From an uncultured Chitinophagaceae bacterium (GTDB lineage Bacteria; Bacteroidota; Bacteroidia; Chitinophagales; Chitinophagaceae), in contig CAILAF010000658.1 of the NCBI GenBank assembly GCA_903832075.1, positions 1 to 12,841 of the forward strand: a stretch of DNA of 12,841 bases. Reading direction: 5' to 3'. Within the stretch, counting starts at the first letter, position 1. Every line of letters begins with the position of its first letter. A program made the position numbers and the translations under genes. Positions 6,580 through 12,789 of this stretch are shown in pieces. The notes below the pieces were generated by a model. It made no database searches. It was not told where the DNA came from and worked only from the letters and a program-made list of their open reading frames with translations.

Positions 6580-7158
6580 CTAATTGGATTTATCGAATAA
6601 AGTCTTCCAGGAACGCTCGCCGCCGAATAAGTTTGATTTTGCATTGGTCTGAATAGAAATAGACTTGCCATCATTACTCAACTTCCAAACCTCTGTTACG
6701 TAAACAAGCATTTGTTCCTGAACATTTACATGGTAAGGAGTGGGAACCATCTTGTGTACAATTGAGTTAACAGTCATAGTTTGTCCATCATCTGACAACT
6801 TTACGGTAAACTTCTTTCCCCATTCCCGGCTATGATTAATTTGGCTTTCGCTTTCTTTACCGTCGAAGACCAGTTTCTCCTGGCTGGTAACAGGAGCTAT
6901 ACCCGGAAACGAACTTGACACCTCTACCGCTAGAAAATTTACCTGCTCTGCTATTTTCATCGTTTTGGCTAGCATACGGTCACCCGAGTAATAGCAGCAA
7001 ACAATATTTCCGCCCATACTTATCGACTCTTTGGATTTCCATTCGCCAGAAAAGTTAGCGCGATGAGTGCCATTTTTTTGCAGAGACTGTACGGCAAAAT
7101 AAATTACTCCTGTTAACAGAATAATCAGGCAGGACAAAACGTATCTTTTATTTTTCAT
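6580..7158 (-). CDS. Exported or membrane-anchored protein of unknown function, island cargo
   Basis: The protein has 192 residues. Residues 1-28 are a Lys/Arg start plus a hydrophobic helix (VLSCLIILLTGVIYFAVQ), an uncleaved anchor or signal peptide; a Cys at position 10 lies mid-helix and is not a convincing lipobox. The rest reads like a beta-rich domain with repeated strand patterns: NFSGEWKSKES (35-45), EKLVFDGKESESQI, KLSDDGQTMTVNS, EVWKLSNDGKSISIQT, ending KTLFDKSN. That pattern (FSGEWK, LVFDGK, SDDGxTxTVxS, WxLSxDGKxxxIxT) matches a family of uncharacterised Bacteroidota secreted proteins with a lipocalin-like layout; I know of no proven function. Hand counts on three 60-base lines gave 45-48% GC, against 25-40% in nearby genes, so it may be foreign. 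It is the only gene inside the tRNA-bounded island. Confidence 0.75.
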   Translation of the reverse strand: MKNKRYVLSCLIILLTGVIYFAVQSLQKNGTHRANFSGEWKSKESISMGGNIVCCYYSGDRMLAKTMKIAEQVNFLAVEVSSSFPGIAPVTSQEKLVFDGKESESQINHSREWGKKFTVKLSDDGQTMTVNSIVHKMVPTPYHVNVQEQMLVYVTEVWKLSNDGKSISIQTNAKSNLFGGERSWKTLFDKSN

Positions 7159-7343
7159 AAGTTTATTTTTGATAAATCCTTTGGGGGTTGACTAAAGGTA
7201 TAACATCTCTTTTAATTACTTTTCATTGTAAAAACCCCTGTTTGAGGAAAACAACCCCCCTGAATTCGAGTCAAATCGGTTGATTTCAGTTTTGTCAAAA
7301 TATAACTAACTACAAATCAATGCCTTATTTTTCTCAAAAAATC

Positions 7344-7387
7344 TTCATAACCCTGAGGTGATGGGTTCAATTCCCATCCTCACTACA
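7344..7387 (+). repeat. Distal attachment-site copy (attR), truncated tRNA 3' half
   Basis: The 44 bases match 6233-6276 at 43 positions. No D arm or acceptor 5' strand precedes it (the upstream bases read TTTTTCTCAAAAAATC), so this is not a tRNA gene. The one change, G to A at 7382, would break an acceptor-stem pair, consistent with decay without selection. Confidence 0.85.
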
Positions 7388-7430
7388 AGTGTTATTCTCT
7401 TTAATAATATTATTTTAGGAAATAACACTT
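7387..7430. repeat. Perfect 10-bp inverted repeat abutting attR
   Basis: AAGTGTTATT (7387-7396) and AATAACACTT (7421-7430) are exact reverse complements around 24 AT-rich bases, with TTATTATAT following. It starts on the last base of the attR copy. If attR marks the pre-insertion chromosome junction, this was originally the sequence directly behind the intact tRNA and may be its native terminator. Confidence 0.6.
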
Positions 7431-7485
7431 TATTATATGAAAACAGGTTTAAGATGTTATCTAAAAAATAACAAAAGACTTTTAA

Positions 7486-7658
7486 GCAGATTTCAAATTT
7501 TTAGCTCTAACAAAAAGTTCAGATTGTTTTGACAACATAAATGAAATATTGGACACTCTTCTTGAAAAATGGGAGCCTATCGAAAAACCATTACAGATTT
7601 AAAGAACGAACTCTTAGAAAACTACGAAAAACAAAAAAACCACGGTGCGAATATTTAA
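7486..7658 (+). pseudogene. Possible frameshifted coding remnant (coiled-coil C-terminus)
   Basis: One frame, open from 7486, reads protein-like up to about 7587 (SDCFDNINEILDTLLEKWEP, then IEK). From the A-run at 7583-7587 the continuation is in another frame (TITDLKNELLENYEKQKN, ending HGANI and stop at 7656-7658). One extra A would join both into a single acidic/lysine-rich stretch with a heptad-like hydrophobic pattern. No credible start codon or 5' half is present. The second half alone can be read from an ATG at 7569 (29 codons). I cannot assign a family. The 350-base gap between attR and the GH9 gene holds nothing else I can name. Confidence 0.3.
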
Positions 7659-7741
7659 ACACATAAAAAGTATCATAATAATTAATCTTTATCCCCCCTT
7701 TTTTTGCAGACAAATAAAGCATGTTATGAGAACGGTAATAA

Positions 7742-10261
7742 TCAATTAAGTAGTTGATCGATTCTTTTTAATTTATAACCTTCATTTTTTAAATAATCAA
7801 TCATTTCATTTAATCTGCTATACAATTTATCTTTTCTTCTCGGATCTGTTCCTGCATGAATTAATAAAATATATCCATTTAAACCATTCTTTTGTTTTGC
7901 TAATTTTTTTATGTGATTCAATAGTTCTTCACTTGTTTTATAAGAGGCTCCCATTTCAGGATAAGTATAATCTGCATTGGTTGCAGAGCCGGGTGTCAGG
8001 TTAAATAATGAAATGCCAATTTCATTACACCATCTTGCTACATCATTATTCCACCATTCATACGGCGGAATAAAAAATCTATTCCATGGTTGATAAACAT
8101 TTAATTTCATCATAGCCTGTTCATTCAAATTATAATCGTGCATAAATGTTCTTCGGCTTATTAAAGTGCTGTCGCGTTTATTCCAATCGCAATACAATAA
8201 ATGATCGTTCGAATGCGGACCTAAATAATGAAAATTCTTAAACAAGCTTTTTATGTTTGATTCGTTTTGAGGATTGTTATAAAATCTTCCTGTAAAAAAG
8301 AAAGAACCTTTTACATTTTGTTTTTGTAATGTTTCGATAATGGTAGGGATTCCTTCGCCGAATTCATCAGCAGTAAAAACTAATGCAATTTCTTTTTTGG
8401 TGCTGTCGCCTTTAACAATTGCACCATGGCTCATTGTAATATTTTCATTTTTCAAAAATGGTTTTGATTGTGTAATTAAGTTTTTACTTTCTGCTTCTTT
8501 TGCCGCTAATAAATAAATTAAGCTTGCTGTTCCATCCATTGTTGGTTCGTTGGTACTGTAATCGCCATAATCATCATGATACACTGCCATATCACTCTGA
8601 AAATCTTTATAATCATCTTCATGTGTTAGTCTTATTCCAATTAAATTATTATAAATAGAAGTATAAACCGGACCATCAACTAATCCACCATTGATTGGAT
8701 AATTTTTTAAATGTGTGAATGCAGAATGTGGATCAGTTGGTGAATCACCCCACGAAGGTAAACCATATACCATGCTTGTGCCCCAAGGGTTACAGCCGAA
8801 TAGCCAATCAATATTAGCTTGTTCTAACTCTGCATAACTGTTATCTTTTTGAAGCTGACGATACCAATAACATTCAATTGCAAAAGCGGTTGTTAAATTA
8901 TTACTGCACCAGATAAAAGGAATGCCGCGATAGAACGCATTATGTTTTGCTTTTTGCCAAACATTGTTTATGCCATCTTTATAATTCAATATTAATTCTG
9001 ATGATTCTTTAGAATTACCTAAAGTTTTTGCTAATTCATTTACACCAAGATTAATGAATGGATAATACTGGTAATGTTTTGCAGTATCTTTTCCTAACCA
9101 TTTTTGGTTCATTGGATCGTTTAAAAATGAATATGCTGAATCTTTTAATTTTTTATCTTTCGTTAATTCATATAATTGTGTTGCAGCTAAACCCATATCA
9201 TCCTGCCAATCTGCTTCTTCATAGATATAAGGAGAAACAACAGAAACAGTTTGTGTAACACCTTTCTTTTTATTTGCAAACGCATAAGATGAGAAGGCTT
9301 TTTCTTTCAGCAATTTTGCATAAGCATTATCTGATTTATTAAACATTGTATAACCTAAAGCAAATGCACTTGTAAATTTTGCTGCTGTAGAACTTGTTCC
9401 TGTTGTGTAATTCATGAACTTGCCGCGTTGTTGCGGTTCGCCTGTAATAAAATAAACCGGACGTTCAAATCCTTTACCATAATATGTATCTTCTTTTGGA
9501 ATGCGCATGCCCATGTGATCACGATCATCGCCTAATTGATTGAATAAAATATTTTCTTTCGGATGCATTTTTAATAACCAATCTAATCCCCATTTTGCTT
9601 CATCTAAAACATCTGCTATTCCATTTTTTCCATCCAAGCCATTACTTTGTTTTTCATCTGAAAAAATTGTTGGAAAATCTCTGTAGGCCATCAGCAAATG
9701 ATAAGTTGCATTAGCAGATGTTGAACTGTATTGTAAATAATCACTTGCATCGTGCCATCCACCGGTTACATCAAAATGAGTGCTGTCTTTAATTCCAGCC
9801 GATGCGCCATACAAAACATAACCATCATGTGTATGACAACTATCTTTTAAAAATGGATTAAAGCCGCTTCTCTGTTGACGCATGTATTGCAAACAAAAAT
9901 CTGCGGTTCCTTTATATACATCATCATCTATTCTAAAAGTTGGTGATACAACATTGCCTGCTTTAATAAAATATTTTCCCGGTGTAGTGAATACAGAAAA
10001 ATTCAAACGATAGGTTTGTTTGAAAGGTCCATAAGCACCAAATGCTTCACTTGCATTATTAGTATAAACTTTTTTTTGAGTTGAGGCATCTATCAATTCA
10101 AAATCTGAAACTGAAATATTTTCCTTGCTGCAAAAAACAGAAACTTTAATTCCTTTGGTGGTGTATCCTAATTGATTGATGCGAATCCACGATTGCTTAT
10201 TTTCATCAGATTTGAATGCAATTAATAAAATAAAAAAAAACAGGCTTATAATTTTTTTCAT
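7742..10261 (-). CDS. Exported GH9 glycoside hydrolase fused to a NodB/CE4-like deacetylase domain
   Basis: This is an 839-residue two-enzyme protein. Residues 1-16 are a signal peptide (MKKIISLFFFILLIAF). Residues 25-112 are the Ig-like cellulase N-terminal domain (IRINQLGYTTKGIKVSVF). Residues 118-590 are an (alpha/alpha)6 GH9 domain: DVTGGWHDASDY (164-175) supplies Asp171 and Asp174, LFGCNPWGTSMVYGLP (487-502) and PHSAFTHL (511-518) follow, and Glu572 in STNEPTMDG is the likely proton donor. Residues 622-839 resemble a polysaccharide deacetylase: TADE (630-633) where TFDD is usual, HSNDH (683-687), IPPY (731-734) where RPPY is usual, and LLIHAG (799-804). The second Asp of motif 1 has become Glu and the motif 3 Arg is lost, so activity of this half is uncertain. 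GH9 covers endoglucanases, exo-glucosidases and exo-glucosaminidases; a deacetylase partner makes chitin- or chitosan-derived sugars plausible. No SusC/SusD pair is nearby. It is divergent from the aldo/keto reductase. Confidence 0.9.
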   Translation of the reverse strand: MKKIISLFFFILLIAFKSDENKQSWIRINQLGYTTKGIKVSVFCSKENISVSDFELIDASTQKKVYTNNASEAFGAYGPFKQTYRLNFSVFTTPGKYFIKAGNVVSPTFRIDDDVYKGTADFCLQYMRQQRSGFNPFLKDSCHTHDGYVLYGASAGIKDSTHFDVTGGWHDASDYLQYSSTSANATYHLLMAYRDFPTIFSDEKQSNGLDGKNGIADVLDEAKWGLDWLLKMHPKENILFNQLGDDRDHMGMRIPKEDTYYGKGFERPVYFITGEPQQRGKFMNYTTGTSSTAAKFTSAFALGYTMFNKSDNAYAKLLKEKAFSSYAFANKKKGVTQTVSVVSPYIYEEADWQDDMGLAATQLYELTKDKKLKDSAYSFLNDPMNQKWLGKDTAKHYQYYPFINLGVNELAKTLGNSKESSELILNYKDGINNVWQKAKHNAFYRGIPFIWCSNNLTTAFAIECYWYRQLQKDNSYAELEQANIDWLFGCNPWGTSMVYGLPSWGDSPTDPHSAFTHLKNYPINGGLVDGPVYTSIYNNLIGIRLTHEDDYKDFQSDMAVYHDDYGDYSTNEPTMDGTASLIYLLAAKEAESKNLITQSKPFLKNENITMSHGAIVKGDSTKKEIALVFTADEFGEGIPTIIETLQKQNVKGSFFFTGRFYNNPQNESNIKSLFKNFHYLGPHSNDHLLYCDWNKRDSTLISRRTFMHDYNLNEQAMMKLNVYQPWNRFFIPPYEWWNNDVARWCNEIGISLFNLTPGSATNADYTYPEMGASYKTSEELLNHIKKLAKQKNGLNGYILLIHAGTDPRRKDKLYSRLNEMIDYLKNEGYKLKRIDQLLN

Positions 10262-10365
10262 TGCAAAATTTTTATTTTAGATATGCGATGAATGAAATGA
10301 AGAATGAGCAAATTACTGGATTTATTTTTGATTACTTTTAGTTTGTCTTAATAATCAATACAAAT

Positions 10366-11358
10366 ATGAAATACAGGAAATTTGGTAATACAGATTTAAT
10401 CGTAAGTGAAATTGGTTTTGGTGCATGGGCCATTGGAGGAGGTGCGATGGTCGGTAATACTGCTATTGGTTGGGGAGATGCAGATGATAAAACATCCATT
10501 GATGCCATTTATAAATCAGTTGAACTTGGTATTAACTTTTTTGATACAGCGGATATTTATGGATTAGGTCATTCAGAAGAATTAATTGGTAAAACGATTG
10601 GCAAAAGAAAAGATATCATCATTGCCACAAAGGCCGGAAATGTATCAAGGCTAAATCAATTTACTATTGATTATACCAAAGCACATATTTTAAAAGCATG
10701 TGAAGCAAGTTTGGTAAGACTTCAGCGAGAAACGATTGATTATTATCAATTGCATTCTGCAAGAATATCTCATTTGCAGGAAGGAGAATGTATAGAAGCG
10801 ATGCAGTTATTACAACAAAGTGGTAAGATAAAATATTGGGGTTTATCATTAAATACTTTTGAACCATTTGCTGAATCAGATTATATGATCAAAAATAATG
10901 TTGGTCAAGGATTTCAATTGGTATACAATATCATCAATCAAAAAGCAATATCAGTTATAAAAAAAGCTTTTGATGCCGGCTATGGTATTATTGCTCGCAT
11001 GCCTTTGCAATTTGGATTATTAACCGGTAAGTTTGATAATGGGATTAGTTTTTCTGATAATGATCATAGAAAAAAAAGATTGACCAAAGAAATAGTTGAT
11101 GCTTGCAATGAACACCTTCTTTTAGTTTGGGAGCTTTGTAAAAAATATAATATTTCAAAAACAGAACTAGCACTTAGTTATATTTTAAGTTACCATGAAA
11201 TATCAACTGTTATTACTGGCATAAGAACTTCAACTCATGCAGAAAAGAATTCAGTAGGATTAATTAAATTGGAAAAATCTGATATGGATTTAATTGAGAA
11301 ATTAGGTATGACTGATTTTGATGAGTTAATGACAATCATTAAGCAACAAGAAGCATGA
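10366..11358 (+). CDS. Aldo/keto reductase
   Basis: This is a 330-residue cytoplasmic NADPH-dependent oxidoreductase with the AKR (alpha/beta)8 barrel. The N-terminus MKYRKFGNTDLIVSEIGFGAW is the standard family opening. The catalytic tetrad is visible: Asp60 and Tyr65 in FDTADIYG, Lys89 in ATKAG, His130 in YYQLHS. The SGKIKYWGLS segment (152-161) and the C-terminal nicotinamide-cofactor region VITGIRTSTHAEKN (282-295) are typical of the bacterial YajO/Tas/AKR11-14-like group. The substrate is not predictable; sugar or 2-oxo aldehydes are common. It shares a 104-base divergent intergenic region with the GH9 gene (no convincing promoter pair found there), which might reflect joint use on released sugars. 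Confidence 0.93.
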   Translation: MKYRKFGNTDLIVSEIGFGAWAIGGGAMVGNTAIGWGDADDKTSIDAIYKSVELGINFFDTADIYGLGHSEELIGKTIGKRKDIIIATKAGNVSRLNQFTIDYTKAHILKACEASLVRLQRETIDYYQLHSARISHLQEGECIEAMQLLQQSGKIKYWGLSLNTFEPFAESDYMIKNNVGQGFQLVYNIINQKAISVIKKAFDAGYGIIARMPLQFGLLTGKFDNGISFSDNDHRKKRLTKEIVDACNEHLLLVWELCKKYNISKTELALSYILSYHEISTVITGIRTSTHAEKNSVGLIKLEKSDMDLIEKLGMTDFDELMTIIKQQEA

Positions 11359-11379
11359 AGTATTGCGTAGTTTATCTAA

Positions 11380-11403
11380 GCCTCCAATAGGAATCGAACT
11401 ATA
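11380..11403 (-). pseudogene. Decayed tRNA 3'-end fragment (T arm plus acceptor strand)
   Basis: Read on the minus strand, this gives TATAG, then the T loop TTCGATT (11392-11398), then CCTAT (11387-11391) and the acceptor-like strand TGGAGGC (11380-11386). TTCGATT is a textbook T loop. CCTAT would pair with ATAGG, but the upstream strand is TATAG, consistent with loss of one G. Beyond that only weak similarity to a tRNA remains and no 5' half is recognisable. It looks like a remnant attachment site or partial tRNA duplication. The sequence most resembles the 3' end of Bacteroidota tRNAs with a GCCTCCA acceptor strand or an Arg(CCT)-like tRNA; the identity is a guess. Confidence 0.45.
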
Positions 11404-11425
11404 AAACTTAATAAAATGAGTTCAT

Positions 11426-11444
11426 AAAAGATTAGATCTTTTTT
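11426..11444 (+). terminator. Weak AT-rich hairpin after the aldo/keto reductase
   Basis: AAAAGAT (11426-11432) and ATCTTTT (11436-11442) pair over 7 bp around a 3-base loop and run into T residues. It lies 67 bases after the aldo/keto reductase stop and could act as a weak bidirectional terminator. The AT content makes chance occurrence likely. Between here and 11615 I see no gene or clear signal. Confidence 0.3.
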
Positions 11445-11615
11445 CATTCTACATCAAAAAGGAGGGTTCGGATAATTCAAAATCAAGCACATTTATTGGA
11501 AATATCGGCTATAATATTGCCTTTTAAAGTTGACAATTTGAAAAGCGTTTGCATAAGGCCAGTAGAAATGAGTTTGATTTTTTTGCTGAAAGATTTGTAA
11601 GCATATGCATTTACT

Positions 11616-11643
11616 AAAACAAAAGCCCTGTCTTCACAGGGCT
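11616..11643 (-). terminator. Intrinsic terminator of the small envelope-protein cluster
   Basis: AGCCCTGT and ACAGGGCT (11624-11631 and 11636-11643) form a perfect 8-bp stem with a 4-base loop. On the minus strand it is followed by TTTGTTTT (11623 down to 11616), so it ends transcription of the leftward cluster 66 bases after the last stop codon. Confidence 0.88.
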
Positions 11644-11708
11644 ACAACCAAAACCAACTTGCTATAGAAAATAGTTATTGAATAAATTTGCGTATTTTAT
11701 TTAAAATT

Positions 11709-12029
11709 TTATAATAAGATTATTAACAACAATACAATAATAATTGCCGCACCTACGGAAAGATAAATTCCATTATGCGAACTTCTTATTTCTTGTTTTA
11801 TTGATTTTACTTCCATTCTTAAATTCTTTTTTTCAAATGAAGTTAAATTTGATTTATCCATCTTATTAATTTCATTTAAACGAAATAGTAAAGTTTCTGC
11901 TTTTGCTTTTTCGATTGAGTTTGTAACGGCTAAGGTAGAGTCTGTTAAAGTTGATGCTGCAATTAATTGAACCGGACTAAATGTTAAAGACAAACATATC
12001 GCCATTAAATAAATTCTGATTTTTTTCAT
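11709..12029 (-). CDS. Small exported protein with coiled coil and C-terminal membrane anchor
   Basis: The protein has 106 residues. Residues 1-25 form a signal peptide (KKIRIYLMAICLSLTFSPVQ, cleavage near AA-S). Residues 38-85 are highly charged and helical with heptad character (AKAETLLFRLNEINKMDKSN, KKNLRMEVKSIKQEIRS). Residues 88-106 are a hydrophobic helix of mostly Ile and Leu ending at the C-terminus (IYLSVGAAIIIVLLLIILL). It would therefore be anchored in the inner membrane with the coiled coil in the periplasm. Proteins of this layout recur in Chitinophagaceae next to lmo0937-type small proteins; I recall no proven function. It is the last gene of the leftward cluster, 24 bases after the 51-residue gene, with a clear terminator behind it. 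Confidence 0.85.
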   Translation of the reverse strand: MKKIRIYLMAICLSLTFSPVQLIAASTLTDSTLAVTNSIEKAKAETLLFRLNEINKMDKSNLTSFEKKNLRMEVKSIKQEIRSSHNGIYLSVGAAIIIVLLLIILL

Positions 12030-12053
12030 GATTTTAATTTTATTGTGATTTGA

Positions 12054-12209
12054 TTAAATTGATTTTTTCCCCTGAATGACTCGTAATATTATTGCGATTA
12101 GTGCAATCACTAATAGAATATGAATAATTCCACCTACATTATAACCGATAAAGCCGATAGCCCATCCTATAATAAGGATTACTGCAATTACGTATAATAA
12201 ATTTCCCAT
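12054..12209 (-). CDS. Lmo0937/DUF5670 family small membrane protein
   Basis: This 51-residue protein starts MGNLLYVIAVILIIGWAIGF and ends RVIQGKKSI. It has two hydrophobic helices (about residues 4-20 and 27-43) with a short Gly/Asn turn (IGYNVGG) and a Lys-rich C-terminal tail. The sequence pattern matches the lmo0937/DUF5670 family of tiny inner-membrane proteins, widespread in Bacteroidota and often linked to stress or stationary-phase clusters; the molecular function is unknown. It begins 11 bases after the stop of the beta-barrel-like gene and ends 24 bases before the start of the 106-residue gene, so the three are very likely one transcript. Confidence 0.88.
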   Translation of the reverse strand: MGNLLYVIAVILIIGWAIGFIGYNVGGIIHILLVIALIAIILRVIQGKKSI

Positions 12210-12220
12210 GAGTATTTGTT

Positions 12221-12748
12221 TTATAATTTGTGAATAGATATGCCTATTGTTGATACAGTACTTGATAAATCTAAAAATGCACCAAGCGTTTTATTGATAT
12301 GATATTCTGAGCCTATACTAAAATTTAGATACAATGGAGCAGCACCAATGGTGCTACTTTCTATTCCTAAATAATTATTATTCCAGGTAGTATTTTTTAC
12401 TGCAAATCCTAACGAAGCTGCTAAATAGAAATCCCATTTTGAACCGGCTTTAATAAATTGATCAAAATAGTAAGTGCCTTTTAATCCAATTGGTACAACT
12501 GTTTGTCGGTAGTAATTATCCTGATAAGAATAAAATACAATGAAAGGAGCAAGTGTAAAATTTTTAACAATATCAAATTCATAATCAACATGAACAATTG
12601 CTATAGAATGAGTAGTATATCCATAATAACCAATTCCAGTACCAATGTTTAATGTATTGCCATATTTTTCAGAAAAATATGTTTGTTGTGCTTGAGCATT
12701 ATTAGTGATGACCATCACAAAAATCATTAGCAATATATATTTTTTCAT
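12221..12748 (-). CDS. Outer-membrane beta-barrel-like protein of unknown function
   Basis: The protein has 175 residues. Residues 1-20 are a signal peptide (hydrophobic core ILLMIFVMVI, cleavage after AQA). The mature part is a series of alternating polar/hydrophobic strands rich in Tyr, Phe and Gly: NTLNIGTGIGYYGY, SIAIVHVDYEFDI, FTLAPFIVFYSY, VVPIGLKGTYYF, WDFYLAASLGFAV, APLYLNFSIGSEYHI, LGAFLDLSSTVSTIGIS. This suggests about 8 strands, as in small outer-membrane barrels. It ends HKL rather than with the common terminal Phe/Tyr, so the barrel call is by pattern only. It is the first complete gene of the leftward small-protein cluster; no clear -7/-33 pair is visible upstream. Confidence 0.8.
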   Translation of the reverse strand: MKKYILLMIFVMVITNNAQAQQTYFSEKYGNTLNIGTGIGYYGYTTHSIAIVHVDYEFDIVKNFTLAPFIVFYSYQDNYYRQTVVPIGLKGTYYFDQFIKAGSKWDFYLAASLGFAVKNTTWNNNYLGIESSTIGAAPLYLNFSIGSEYHINKTLGAFLDLSSTVSTIGISIHKL

Positions 12749-12789
12749 TTGTTAGTTATTTTAAAGATCCCAATCAAATTCATTAAGTA

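Larger units (their letters stand above)
6233..7387. mobile_element. tRNA-bounded mini-island, remnant of an integrative element
   Basis: The direct repeats at 6233-6276 and 7344-7387 enclose 1,067 bases. This is the classic footprint of integration into a tRNA 3' end, with the tRNA reconstituted on one side and a truncated copy left on the other. The interior has a hairpin next to the tRNA, two TGCGTGAG repeats, a 14-base palindrome (CATAATTAATTATG, 6361-6374), an orphan terminator and one exported-protein gene on the minus strand. I see no integrase, excisionase, relaxase or phage gene, so it cannot move unaided. It is either a deletion remnant of a larger island or a small element mobilised in trans. 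The distal tRNA copy has lost one acceptor-stem pairing base, which fits relaxed selection since insertion. Confidence 0.7.

Noticed and set aside
7260..7300. AAATC/GATTT small hairpin and repeated C-runs as an operator in the island
   Set aside because: Stems of 5 bp and C-runs of this size are expected by chance; nothing ties them to a regulator.
7344..7387. A second tRNA-Met gene
   Set aside because: Only the segment from the anticodon loop to the 3' end is present; there is no D arm or 5' acceptor strand, and one acceptor base is mutated.
7541..7666. 41-codon plus-strand frame from the ATG at 7541
   Set aside because: The product is a basic, low-quality sequence; the two other frames over the same bases look more protein-like and suggest a frameshifted remnant instead.
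7681..7720. C-run and T-run with CTTTAT/ATAAAG arms as a terminator for the GH9 gene
   Set aside because: The stem is only 6 AT-rich pairs around a 21-base loop, with no T-run in the right position on the minus strand.
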